Shown in pieces: positions 1-6,628 of a stretch of 8,053 bases of DNA. The translations under genes were made by a program, and so were the position numbers. The notes under the pieces are model-generated. The model was not told the DNA's origin. It was given only the letters and a program-made list of their open reading frames with translations, and did not search any database. Where the stretch lies: assembly GCA_937941745.1 (NCBI GenBank), contig CALDGV010000540.1:1-8053 (forward strand), given 5' to 3'. Source of the DNA: an uncultured Prosthecobacter sp. GTDB taxonomy: Bacteria; Verrucomicrobiota; Verrucomicrobiia; Verrucomicrobiales; Verrucomicrobiaceae. Every line of letters begins with the position of its first letter. Position 1 is the first letter of the stretch.

Positions 1-490
1 TGAGCTGCGGCACGTTTTTCAGCGTGAGATCGAGCCCGTGATCCGAGACGAGAAAGAACCAGTTTCCACCCCAGGCGACATCTCCGGTCACGCCGCCGGC
101 CTTCACCGCCTTGGCGTGGCGATACGACGGCACGTTGCGAATGCTCACGCGACCATTTTCATGCAGCACCACCGTCACCACGCCCACAGGCGTCTCCACA
201 CGATGCTCGCCCACTGTGATGCGCCCGAGGTGCTTCAAGGTGGCAACCAGGCCGATCATGCCATGTCCGCACATGCCGAGCAGACCGACGTTGTTGAAGA
301 AGATCACACCCGCGGCACAGGACGCGTCTTTGGGCTCCACGAGCAGTGCGCCAACGATCACCTCATGCCCGCGTGGCTCGCAGATGATGGCCAGGCGATA
401 CGTTTCGAGCTCCGCGGGGGAGATTCCGCCCAAAACGACGCGCGTGGGTTCGCCGCCAGTGTGGGAGTCGATGATCGGAATGCGCTGCAT
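1..490 (-). CDS. 4-hydroxyproline 2-epimerase / proline racemase family (partial, C-terminus beyond left edge)
   Basis: This cytosolic, cofactor-independent family interconverts trans-4-hydroxy-L-proline and cis-4-hydroxy-D-proline by a two-base (usually two-cysteine) mechanism, the first step of bacterial hydroxyproline catabolism. About 163 N-terminal residues are visible, roughly half of the usual length. The start matches the family signature [12 protein letters not shown] (residues 8-19). The first catalytic cysteine is C74 in MCGHG (73-77), preceded by GVIFFNN. ETPVG and [10 protein letters not shown] follow. The second active-site residue, which separates epimerases (Cys) from 3-hydroxyproline dehydratases (Thr), lies outside the window, so the exact reaction is unproven. 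Residues 20-35 are shorter than in Pseudomonas epimerases as I recall them, lacking a loop of about 15 residues. ATG 490 was chosen because homologues begin close before the IDSHTGGEP block; an in-frame ATG at 502 would add MHGS. Neither has a clear ribosome binding site. It lies 74 bp after the serine hydrolase stop on the same strand, so co-transcription is likely. Confidence 0.9.
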   Translation of the reverse strand, partial: MQRIPIIDSHTGGEPTRVVLGGISPAELETYRLAIICEPRGHEVIVGALLVEPKDASCAAGVIFFNNVGLLGMCGHGMIGLVATLKHLGRITVGEHRVETPVGVVTVVLHENGRVSIRNVPSYRHAKAVKAGGVTGDVAWGGNWFFLVSDHGLDLTLKNVPQL

Positions 491-564
491 GGAACCATGC
501 ATGAAACGCGGCGGGGCAGGGGTCTTGGATGATTCCCGCCTGCCTGGGTGCCAAAATGAACCAA

Positions 565-1746
565 TCAGGGCTTGCGTGCCTTCTTGGCGGCAGGGGGAGG
601 TGGCACGGCCACGCCAGCGGCTTCCATGACGATCCTCTGGAAGGCATCGCGTGCTTTGCCGCTGTCTGGAACAAGGACATTCTGCACCAGGAAGACCGTG
701 GCAATCTGACGTTCGGGGTCGATCCAGCCATGGGTGGCGAAAGCGCCACCATGCCCAAAGCTGCCGATGGGCATGGCAGGGCAGGGGCGCTGGGCTTCGA
801 TGTTGAACTGCCAGCCGGCGGCATAGCTCTGGAGCTTGCCATCGGTCGTCACGGGAGTGGTCATGTCCTTCACCGCAGCGGCGGAAAGGATGCGCACGCC
901 CTCAAGTTCACCCTGATTGGCAATCATGGCGTAGAAACGTCCCATGTCGGCGGCGGTGGAGAAAAGGCCGCCGGAGGGCTCGACCATGTGGGTGACGCTG
1001 GCGTCGCTGGTGACGAAGGGATTGTAGCCGGGAACAAGCGCCTTGGTTTCTTCGTCCATCTTGTAGGTCCGGGCGATCCGGGCGCGGTGTGCGTCACCTG
1101 GGTTGAAGAGCGTGTCGCGCAGGCCCAGGGGTTTGAAGAGGCGCTCACGCAGGAAGTCTTCATACTTCATGCCGGAGACGATTTCCAGGATGCGGCCTGC
1201 CACCGTGGGACCGAAGCCGTATTCGTAGCTGCTGCCGGGCTGGAAGGCGAGCGGAGCCTTGAGCAGCGAGGCGACATAAGATTTCAGGGAGATGGCGCCA
1301 TCGGTGGGCTTGCGGGGAGGGAAGGCGATGCCGGCGGTGTGGCTGAGCAGCATGCGCAGCGTGATGGGGCGGATGGGCGGGCGGCCATCCGCCATCTTCA
1401 CCTGGGCGAGTTCAGGCAGCCAGTTCGCGGCAGGAGCATCCAGGGCCAGCTTCCGTTCATCCACCAGGATCATGACGGCAGCGGCATTCACCGACTTCGT
1501 CATCGAGGCGATCCAGAACAGGGCATCCTTTTCCATCGGGCGGTTTTTGGCTATGTCAGCCATGCCAGCGGCCTCGTGATGGATGATTTTTCCTTTTTCC
1601 ATCACCAGTGTGACGATTCCTGCAGCCTGCTTGGCGGCCACAGCCTGCTCCATGGCAGGCCGGATGGCCTCGAGTTTGGATGCATCCAGCCCCTGGGCAA
1701 GGCTGGTGACGAGGGCGAAGCTGCAAAGAAGGAATCGAAGGATCAT
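565..1746 (-). CDS. Exported serine hydrolase, beta-lactamase (class C)/esterase superfamily
   Basis: The 393-residue protein belongs to the PF00144 group, which includes class C beta-lactamases, D-Ala-D-Ala carboxypeptidases, D-aminopeptidases and EstB-type esterases. A Sec signal peptide is visible (hydrophobic residues 2-17, cleavage near AQG-LDA at about 19-20), placing it in the periplasm or outside. The catalytic SxxK is S81-M-T-K84 in WIASMTKSV. The second-motif tyrosine is probably Y176 in PGSSYEYGF, where the usual YSN reads YGF. The third motif is H332-G-G in [19 protein letters not shown] (133-140) and [15 protein letters not shown] (257-271) are further family landmarks. The C-terminus is a Pro/Ala/Lys/Arg tail ([13 protein letters not shown]). 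Such Y-variant, HGG-type members are usually esterases or peptidases rather than antibiotic-resistance enzymes, so I do not call it a beta-lactamase. Substrate is unknown. A weak purine stretch (GAGAACGG) precedes the ATG. It is probably the first gene of a transcript continuing into the epimerase and is divergent from the alpha/beta hydrolase. Confidence 0.9.
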   Translation of the reverse strand: MILRFLLCSFALVTSLAQGLDASKLEAIRPAMEQAVAAKQAAGIVTLVMEKGKIIHHEAAGMADIAKNRPMEKDALFWIASMTKSVNAAAVMILVDERKLALDAPAANWLPELAQVKMADGRPPIRPITLRMLLSHTAGIAFPPRKPTDGAISLKSYVASLLKAPLAFQPGSSYEYGFGPTVAGRILEIVSGMKYEDFLRERLFKPLGLRDTLFNPGDAHRARIARTYKMDEETKALVPGYNPFVTSDASVTHMVEPSGGLFSTAADMGRFYAMIANQGELEGVRILSAAAVKDMTTPVTTDGKLQSYAAGWQFNIEAQRPCPAMPIGSFGHGGAFATHGWIDPERQIATVFLVQNVLVPDSGKARDAFQRIVMEAAGVAVPPPPAAKKARKP

Positions 1747-1825
1747 CCGTTCTCAACGTCGCCCCTCGGAGGCCTGTTGCATGAGGCGTGCTCCTCCTTT
1801 CGTAGTGCTCCTCCCTCGTTCCTGC
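1747..1825. promoter_or_regulatory. Divergent intergenic region between serine hydrolase and alpha/beta hydrolase
   Basis: This 79-bp spacer lies between two head-to-head genes and must hold promoter elements for both unless one promoter sits inside the opposite gene. I see no convincing -35/-10 pair on either strand. The stretch CCTCGGAGG (1764-1772) is nearly self-complementary. The call rests on gene orientation, not on a recognised motif. Confidence 0.45.
1768..1772 (+). promoter_or_regulatory. Possible Shine-Dalgarno GGAGG for an alternative upstream start at 1781
   Basis: GGAGG sits 8 nt before an ATG at 1781 that is in frame with the alpha/beta hydrolase and would add 15 residues (MRRAPPFVVLLPRSC) before the preferred start at 1826. 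The spacing is ideal. However, the extension does not resemble a signal peptide n-region, and almost every other gene here lacks a Shine-Dalgarno, so the match may be chance. Confidence 0.3.
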
Positions 1826-2926
1826 ATGAAAGCCATTCCCCTTCTGCTCGCCCTCACCAGCCTGTCTGCCGCCGCGGATGGCCCGAAGCCGATGCCCGAG
1901 TCTCTGCGGGTGCACACCCAGCCGCCCCCAGAATGGGCAGGCAAGCTGGGCGATCACCGCTCTCCGCTGGTCTTCAAAGACGGCCGCCCGGTGCGCACGC
2001 CTGAAGACTGGAGCCGCAGGCGGGCTGAAATTTTGGAAGACTGGCAGTCGCTGATGGGGCCCTGGCCGGCGTTGCTGGAAAAGCCTGCTCTGGAGGTGCT
2101 GGAAAGCCGTCCGCGGGAGGCATTCACCCAGCAGCGGGTGCGCCTGCAGATTGCGTCCGACCAGCATGGGGAGGGCTACCTGCTGATCCCGCCGGGCAAA
2201 GGACCCTTTCCGGCCGTTGTCGTGCCTTTTTACGATCCCGAAACGAGTGCAGGCCTCGCGGGCAAGCCTTTGCGTGACTTTGCCTACCAGCTCACCAAGC
2301 GCGGATTTGTCAGCCTGTGCATCGGTTCTCCAGGAGGCGACGCACGCAAGCCGGTGCTGACCGCCGGTGCCAGGTGCCAGCCGCTAAGCTACCTGGCCTA
2401 CATCTCGGCCAATGCCTGGCAGGCCCTGGCTGGTTTGCCACAGGTGGATGCCAAGCGGATTGGCATCGTCGGGCATTCCTATGGCGGGAAGTGGTCCATG
2501 TTCAGCGCGTGCCTCTGGGAAAAATATGCCTGTGCGGTGTGGTCGGACCCCGGCATCGTCTTTGATGAGACCCGCGGCAGCATCAACTACCAGGAGCCCT
2601 GGTATCTCGGCCTCGATCCGGCCATGACCCGCAAGCCGGGCCTGGTGACGGCGGAAAATCCTCGCACCGGTGCCTACAAAACCCTGGTGCAGCGAGGGCA
2701 CGATCTTGTCGAATTTCAGGCGTTGATGGCGCCGCGTCCCTTCCTGGTGTCTGGCGGTGCCGAGGACCCGCCGAAGCGCTGGACGGTGCTGAACCACATC
2801 CGTCAGGTTTACCAGCTGCTGGGGCATGACGACCGCGTGGCGATGACGAACCGTGAGAAGCATGATCCGAACGAGGGCTCCAATGCCGTGATTTACGCCT
2901 TTTTTGAGCACTGGCTGAAGCCCTAA
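1826..2926 (+). CDS. Exported alpha/beta hydrolase (acetyl-xylan-esterase / dienelactone-hydrolase-like)
   Basis: The 366-residue protein has a short Sec signal peptide (MKAIPLLLALTSLSAAA, cleavage near residue 17) and a C-terminal alpha/beta-hydrolase domain. The nucleophile elbow is G-H-S218-Y-G-G after a strand RIGIV. The likely acid is D314 in SGGAEDPPKRW, following the strand APRPFLV, and the likely base is H346 in REKHDPN. An N-terminal region (about 20-110) with WSRRRAEILEDWQSLMG precedes the hydrolase core, an arrangement I associate with secreted carbohydrate-esterase or peptidase-like hydrolases in Planctomycetes and Verrucomicrobia. Substrate is unknown; ester cleavage on plant or algal polysaccharide, or peptide hydrolysis, are both possible. 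ATG 1826 is preferred because it gives a canonical signal peptide; ATG 1781 with an upstream GGAGG is the alternative. It is divergent from the serine hydrolase and 115 bp upstream of rsmB, with no hairpin terminator visible between them. Confidence 0.85.
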   Translation: MKAIPLLLALTSLSAAADGPKPMPESLRVHTQPPPEWAGKLGDHRSPLVFKDGRPVRTPEDWSRRRAEILEDWQSLMGPWPALLEKPALEVLESRPREAFTQQRVRLQIASDQHGEGYLLIPPGKGPFPAVVVPFYDPETSAGLAGKPLRDFAYQLTKRGFVSLCIGSPGGDARKPVLTAGARCQPLSYLAYISANAWQALAGLPQVDAKRIGIVGHSYGGKWSMFSACLWEKYACAVWSDPGIVFDETRGSINYQEPWYLGLDPAMTRKPGLVTAENPRTGAYKTLVQRGHDLVEFQALMAPRPFLVSGGAEDPPKRWTVLNHIRQVYQLLGHDDRVAMTNREKHDPNEGSNAVIYAFFEHWLKP

Positions 2927-3041
2927 CCTGTGGAAAGAGAAGCGAAGAGCCCGGAACTACGTCTTGCTCATCGGGCGGGATCGTGGCTTAACAGGGTTTC
3001 CTTTTTCTTTCCGCACCTTGTCCCTCAGCTCTGTTCAGCCT

Positions 3042-4280
3042 GTGAATGTCCGTCGTCTTGCCATCGAAGTCCTGGAAGCCTGGCAAAAAACACCCCGTTT
3101 TGCCGCGGATCTGCTGGATGACAAGACGCGTCAGGCCGCTCTCTCCGGACCCAATGCCGCCTTCCTGCACGACATTGTGCTCACGACGTTGCGGAACCTG
3201 AGCCTGCTGGACCACTGGGTTGGGCACCTCACGGGAGGTCGTCACCTGGACCACCGCACCCGCTGGGTGCTGCGCGTGGGGCTCTGCCAGCTGCTGCTGC
3301 TTGGCGTGCCCTCCCATGCGGCGGTCAATGAAACGGTCGCCACTGCAGGCCGGGCTTCCGGGTTGGTGAATGCCGTTCTGCGCCGGGCGGGGCGGGAGTT
3401 GGAAAGCCTGCTGGCCCAGCGGGCGCAGCTGCCTCTGGCGGTGGCCTACTCCCATCCGGAATTCCTCGTGCGGCGCTGGATCAAGACCATGGGCAAGACC
3501 AAGGCTGAGGCCCTCTGCCAGTGGAACCAGGAGCCTGCTCCGACCCACATTCGTCTGAACCGGCTCCATGAGGAGGCTGAGGAGCGCCTGGGCAAGCTGC
3601 CAGGCCTCACCGCTCACCCGACAGAGGAGGATTTCTTCCTTGTGAACCCCGTGCCCAGGGAAGCTTTGAAGGCCGGGATCTGCTACGCGCAGGACCCGAG
3701 CACTTCCATCGCACCCAAAATGCTTGGCGCCCGCCCCGGTGAGACGGTGCTGGACGCCTGTGCCGCACCGGGAGGCAAGACGGCCATCCTGGCCCAGGTG
3801 ATGTGCGGTGAGGGGCGCCTGATCGCCTGTGACAGCTCCCCCGCCCGGCTCACCCGGCTGCGGGAGAACCTCACCCGCCTGCGTGCTCATCAGGTGCAGA
3901 TTCACCAGCATGACTTTCTTGCCGATGCGCCTCCTCCTTTCGGTGACCTGCTGTTTGACCGCATCCTTCTCGATGTGCCGTGCTCCAACACCGGTGTCAT
4001 GCGCCGCCGCATTGATGTCCGCTGGCGGCTGACCGAGCCGGAGTTTGCTGAACTGGCGCGCACGCAGCGAGGCATCGTGGAAAGCACCCTGCGCTACCTG
4101 AAGCCCGGCGGCAGCCTGGTTTACAGCACCTGCAGCATCGACCCCGAGGAGAACCAAAACCTCGTCAAGGCGGTCCTGGCAGACCATCCGGAGCTGGAAC
4201 TGCTGGAAAGCCGCCTGATTTTCCCTCCCAAGGACCAGATGGACGGGGCCTATGCCGCCCGTCTCGTGCGGAGGCGTTAA
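3042..4280 (+). CDS. rsmB: 16S rRNA (cytosine-967 C5)-methyltransferase RsmB
   Basis: The 412-residue protein methylates C967 of 16S rRNA using S-adenosylmethionine. An N-terminal NusB-like RNA-binding domain spans about 1-125, with GLCQLLLLGVPSHAAVNETV (80-99) and GLVNAVLRRAGREL. The linker motif YSHPEFLVRRW follows (136-146). The Rossmann methyltransferase domain has SAM motif I DACAAPGGKT (238-247), the acidic residue in IACDSS (261-266), motif IV DVPCSNTGVMRR (311-322, with C314) and motif VI VYSTCSIDPEEN (360-371). C364 in TCS is the expected nucleophile and C314 the residue that releases the product. GTG 3042 is chosen because homology begins at once (VRRLAIEVLEAW); extension to an upstream TTG at 2964 gives residues without family resemblance. 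No Shine-Dalgarno is visible; the leader is pyrimidine-rich. Length is close to the E. coli protein. The 115-bp gap upstream has only a very weak promoter match. rpmB follows 84 bp downstream. Confidence 0.96.
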   Translation: MNVRRLAIEVLEAWQKTPRFAADLLDDKTRQAALSGPNAAFLHDIVLTTLRNLSLLDHWVGHLTGGRHLDHRTRWVLRVGLCQLLLLGVPSHAAVNETVATAGRASGLVNAVLRRAGRELESLLAQRAQLPLAVAYSHPEFLVRRWIKTMGKTKAEALCQWNQEPAPTHIRLNRLHEEAEERLGKLPGLTAHPTEEDFFLVNPVPREALKAGICYAQDPSTSIAPKMLGARPGETVLDACAAPGGKTAILAQVMCGEGRLIACDSSPARLTRLRENLTRLRAHQVQIHQHDFLADAPPPFGDLLFDRILLDVPCSNTGVMRRRIDVRWRLTEPEFAELARTQRGIVESTLRYLKPGGSLVYSTCSIDPEENQNLVKAVLADHPELELLESRLIFPPKDQMDGAYAARLVRRR

Positions 4281-4298
4281 AACCGGATTTCACCGGTT
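4281..4298. repeat. Perfect 6-bp inverted repeat AACCGG-N6-CCGGTT
   Basis: AACCGG (4281-4286) and CCGGTT (4293-4298) are exact reverse complements around ATTTCA. The repeat begins at the base after the rsmB TAA and its right arm overlaps the TTGACG that could be the rpmB -35 box. It may be a protein-binding site or a short hairpin at the end of rsmB; there is no T-run, so it is unlikely to be an efficient intrinsic terminator. Confidence 0.5.
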
Positions 4299-4323
4299 GA
4301 CGAAACGCTGCGGGCGGTTAATC
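4297..4323 (+). promoter_or_regulatory. Candidate promoter for rpmB
   Basis: TTGACG (4297-4302) matches the sigma-70 -35 consensus in five of six bases. The best -10 candidates are GTTAAT (4317-4322) or TTAATC (4318-4323), at a short spacing of 14-15 bp. The site lies in the 84-bp gap before rpmB. The -35 match is good, but the -10 box and spacing are poor. Confidence 0.35.
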
Positions 4324-4364
4324 TCGCGCCCCCTTTTCCCCGAACCCCCTAGTCCCAGCACCTT

Positions 4365-4628
4365 ATGGCCAAAGTCTGTCAAGTTACCGGAGTCACCGTC
4401 ACGCGTGGCCACCACATCCATCGCAGCGGTAAAGCCAAGAAAGAAGGCGGTATCGGTAAGCACATCACCAAGCGTGTGAAGCGCGTCATCTTCCCGAACC
4501 TCCGCACGAAGCGCATCTGGGTTCCTGAACTGAACAAGTTCGTCACCGTGAAGCTTTCCGCCCGCGCTCTGAAGACCGTGAACAAGAACGGTGCCTTCAA
4601 GGTCCTCAAGGAAGCAGGTCTGATCTAA
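4365..4628 (+). CDS. rpmB: 50S ribosomal protein L28
   Basis: The 87-residue basic protein is a structural component of the large ribosomal subunit. The N-terminus MAKVCQVTGV is the family signature, and FPNLRTKRIWVPE followed by FVTVKLSARALKTVNKNG matches the conserved core. Between residues 21 and 41 it has a Lys/Gly-rich segment (GKAKKEGGIGKHITKRVKR) longer than in E. coli L28, resembling the chlamydial form as I remember it, which supports a Planctomycetes-Verrucomicrobia-Chlamydiae host. A single N-terminal cysteine is present, so it is not the four-cysteine zinc-binding version. The ATG is preceded by CCCCCTAGTCCCAGCACCTT, with no Shine-Dalgarno. A strong hairpin follows 34 bp after the stop, and the gene may be transcribed alone or with rsmB. 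Confidence 0.97.
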   Translation: MAKVCQVTGVTVTRGHHIHRSGKAKKEGGIGKHITKRVKRVIFPNLRTKRIWVPELNKFVTVKLSARALKTVNKNGAFKVLKEAGLI

Positions 4629-4662
4629 GACCCTCGTCCCCTTTTCATCCCCCCAACACCTG

Positions 4663-4690
4663 AAGGCAGGCCGCGAGGCCTGCCTTTGGC
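4663..4690 (+). terminator. Intrinsic terminator after rpmB, GCGA tetraloop hairpin
   Basis: Bases 4663-4672 (AAGGCAGGCC) pair perfectly with 4677-4686 (GGCCTGCCTT) around a GCGA loop of the stable GNRA class. The plus-strand tail is TTTGGCGTTT, only moderately T-rich. Placement between convergent rpmB and the metal-binding lipoprotein gene suggests it could also stop minus-strand transcription, although that strand has no T-run. Confidence 0.8.
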
Positions 4691-4746
4691 GTTTCCAGGT
4701 ATTCCGTGGATTGATGCCTGCGGGAAACGGATTTCTTCCTGCTGCT

Positions 4747-5661
4747 TCAGGAACCTGCAGGCGCCTCTTGGAGAAAGGCCTTCACCAAGGTGTCGGCGTT
4801 GTATTCCAACAGCCGCAGGTAGGTCGGTGCCGCGCCTGAGGCTTCGGTGAGCGAGTCCACGTAAAGGACGCCACCAAATCGGGCGCCAGTTTCCTTGGCC
4901 ACCTGCAGCATGGCTTTGTCGCTGATGGTGCTCTCACTGAAAACCACTGGGATCTGATGCTGTCGGATGGCATCCACGACCTTCCGGACCTGCTGCGGCG
5001 TTCCTTCTGAGTCGGCATTCACCGGCCAGAGGTACAGTTCCTTCATTCCATAGTCCCTGGCCAGGTAGGAAAAGGCGCCTTCACAGCTCACCAGCCAGCG
5101 CTGAGCCTCTGGAATCGTGCTGAGCTTTCGCCGAACAGGCGCATCCACCGCGCGCAGCTTCTCGGTGTAGGCGGCTGCGTTGGCATTGTAGGTGCCCTCA
5201 TTCGCCGGATCGAGCCTGACGAGCGCAGCGCGGATGTTTTCCACATAGCGGATCGCGTTGGATGGCGACATCCAGGCGTGAGGGTTCGGCCGGCCATTGT
5301 AGGGGCCCTCGCTGATGCTCATGGGCTCGATTCCCTCGCTGATGACCACCGCAGGTACGCCCCTCAGCTGCTGCAGGAATTTTTCGAACCAGCGTTCCAG
5401 GCCCAGTCCATTCCAAAGCACAAGATCGGCGTCCTGGGCCTTCACCAAATCCAGAGGTGTGGGTTCATAATCGTGGATTTCCGCGCCTGGTTTGGTGATG
5501 GATTCCACCACGGCAGCTTCTCCCGCCACATTTTGGGCCATGTCCTGGATGATGGTAAAGGTGGTCAGGATGCGTTTGCGCCCGCCGGAAGTATCGGCTG
5601 GCTTTTCGCAAGCGATGAAGCAGGTGCTTGCCCAGAGGATCAGAATCAGGCGCTGTAGCAT
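4747..5661 (-). CDS. Metal (Mn/Fe/Zn) ABC transporter substrate-binding lipoprotein
   Basis: The 304-residue protein is a cluster A-I metal-binding protein (TroA/PsaA/SitA/YfeA/ZnuA family) that captures a divalent metal and delivers it to an inner-membrane ABC importer. The N-terminus has a hydrophobic segment followed by FIAC, a near-lipobox making C18 the probable lipidated cysteine. FTIIQDMAQNVAGE (35-48) and SITKPGAEIHDYEPTP (54-69) fit the SitA/YfeA branch. The four expected metal ligands are H63, H128 (NPHAWMSP), E194 (CEGAFSYLARDYGM) and D269 (VLYVDSLTEASG). There is no His-rich loop of the kind common in zinc-specific ZnuA, so Mn or Fe is more likely, but sequence alone does not settle this. 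It starts 18 bp after the beta-barrel gene and is probably co-transcribed with it. The ATG has only a pyrimidine-rich leader. No ATPase or permease gene is present downstream, where convergent rpmB lies. Confidence 0.93.
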   Translation of the reverse strand: MLQRLILILWASTCFIACEKPADTSGGRKRILTTFTIIQDMAQNVAGEAAVVESITKPGAEIHDYEPTPLDLVKAQDADLVLWNGLGLERWFEKFLQQLRGVPAVVISEGIEPMSISEGPYNGRPNPHAWMSPSNAIRYVENIRAALVRLDPANEGTYNANAAAYTEKLRAVDAPVRRKLSTIPEAQRWLVSCEGAFSYLARDYGMKELYLWPVNADSEGTPQQVRKVVDAIRQHQIPVVFSESTISDKAMLQVAKETGARFGGVLYVDSLTEASGAAPTYLRLLEYNADTLVKAFLQEAPAGS

Positions 5662-5679
5662 GGTCGGAGGGGGATGGAT

Positions 5680-6468
5680 TTAAAAACGAACGCTCATGCC
5701 GGTGAAGACGCCAAAGTCAGGAGCGGCGCGGTTCAGGCCGAGCCGGACCCCGGCATCAAAAACGAGGTTGTCAGTCACAGCAAAAGTCAGGCCCGCGTCG
5801 AAAAGACCTTGGAAATCCGCATCCTCGCCCGCGATCGCCACCAGCTCGACATACATCCCGAGTTTTTCCGTCAGGCTGAGACCAAGCGTTGCAGAATTCA
5901 AAAACTCCAGGTCGTGCCCCTGGGTCTCGCTGTCGTTCACGAGGTCGGCCTCGGTCATCAGGCCCAGGGAAAGGCGCTCCGACAGCGTGATCGAAAACGG
6001 TACGATCAATCCTCCCGCCCAGGCATCGTCACTCACGTCCGTATGCGTTGGCAGCGTGATGTAGGGCATGATCGCCAGCGCCGTCGTGCCGCCGTCGTTG
6101 CCCCAAAGGTTGTGCTTGTAGCGCACGGTCACATCCCCGAATCCGGATGTCCTGGTCCCATCGCCACGTTCCGACTCACCGGCAACGGCATGGCTGTTCA
6201 GAACCACCTGGAGATCGGAATGGAGGCTCAGGCCGGCTTTGAGGTTCACCTGCCCGTAAATCCAGAGGTCTGAGGTGCCGGAGCCGTGGTTCGAATCGCG
6301 GCTGTAGTCAAAGAAGCTCGCCTCAATCTGGAACATCCCCTTCGGCACCGAAAACGGGGATTCGGTCGTGTCAGGACGGTCCGTGCTCATTTCGCGCACA
6401 GGTTCAAGGCCGCAGGCGAGATGGCCTGAAGTCATCAGGCCGAGAAATAAAAGATTTTTAAGCATCAT
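5680..6468 (-). CDS. Outer-membrane beta-barrel protein, PF13557-like ('transporter'/MetA phenol-degradation family)
   Basis: The 262-residue protein has a signal peptide (about residues 1-20, MMLKNLLFLGLMTSGHLAC) and then the family-typical opening STDRPDTTESPFSVPKGMFQIE (28-49). The rest alternates polar and hydrophobic residues in short strands separated by turns, as expected for a beta-barrel, and the chain ends in SVRF with a terminal phenylalanine, the usual outer-membrane assembly signal. GFGDVTVRYKHNLWG (109-123) and AIMPYITLPT (132-141) are further family-like blocks. Members are annotated as putative transporters or phenol-degradation proteins, mostly without experiment. Its stop is 18 bp before the metal-binding lipoprotein start, so the two probably form an operon, suggesting a role as an outer-membrane metal channel (inference). 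ATG 6468 is followed by a second ATG; neither has a Shine-Dalgarno. Confidence 0.82.
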   Translation of the reverse strand: MMLKNLLFLGLMTSGHLACGLEPVREMSTDRPDTTESPFSVPKGMFQIEASFFDYSRDSNHGSGTSDLWIYGQVNLKAGLSLHSDLQVVLNSHAVAGESERGDGTRTSGFGDVTVRYKHNLWGNDGGTTALAIMPYITLPTHTDVSDDAWAGGLIVPFSITLSERLSLGLMTEADLVNDSETQGHDLEFLNSATLGLSLTEKLGMYVELVAIAGEDADFQGLFDAGLTFAVTDNLVFDAGVRLGLNRAAPDFGVFTGMSVRF

Positions 6469-6497
6469 TAAATTAGCTGGGGCTAAAAAAGATGCCT

Positions 6498-6513
6498 CTT
6501 GCTGCTTTGCAAG
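6498..6513. repeat. Inverted repeat CTTGC-N6-GCAAG upstream of the beta-barrel gene
   Basis: CTTGC (6498-6502) and GCAAG (6509-6513) form a 16-bp imperfect palindrome 30-45 bp before the barrel start codon. That is a plausible place for a repressor to act, for example a metal-responsive regulator, but it matches no Fur, Zur or MntR consensus that I recognise, and arms of five bases can arise by chance. Confidence 0.3.
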
Positions 6514-6628
6514 GCTGTTTTGAGGTCTGGCCAGAAGTTTCCCATTTCAGCCGAAGCGCTGGATGGGGGTGGGTGAGAAGCGCTTTCCCCAGCCCTGATC
6601 GCGGTGACAGGGATGCACCAACCTGAAA

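Noticed and set aside
565..1746. Antibiotic-resistance beta-lactamase
   Set aside because: The superfamily is dominated by esterases and peptidases, the YSN motif is changed to YGF, and nothing nearby suggests a resistance context.
529..2004. 491-codon plus-strand open frame overlapping the serine hydrolase
   Set aside because: It is antisense to a gene with intact SxxK and HGG motifs, its translation shows no family motif, and long antisense frames are common in GC-rich DNA.
2964..2992. Possible rsmB promoter TTGCTC-N17-CTTAAC
   Set aside because: Only three of six bases match in each box despite the 17-bp spacing; too weak to list as a feature.
2988..4187. 399-codon minus-strand open frame opposite rsmB
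   Set aside because: RsmB on the plus strand has every catalytic motif; the antisense translation has no recognisable domain.
5674..6273. 199-codon plus-strand open frame opposite the beta-barrel gene
   Set aside because: The minus-strand product has a signal peptide, family opening motif and terminal Phe; the plus-strand product has none of these and is a shadow.
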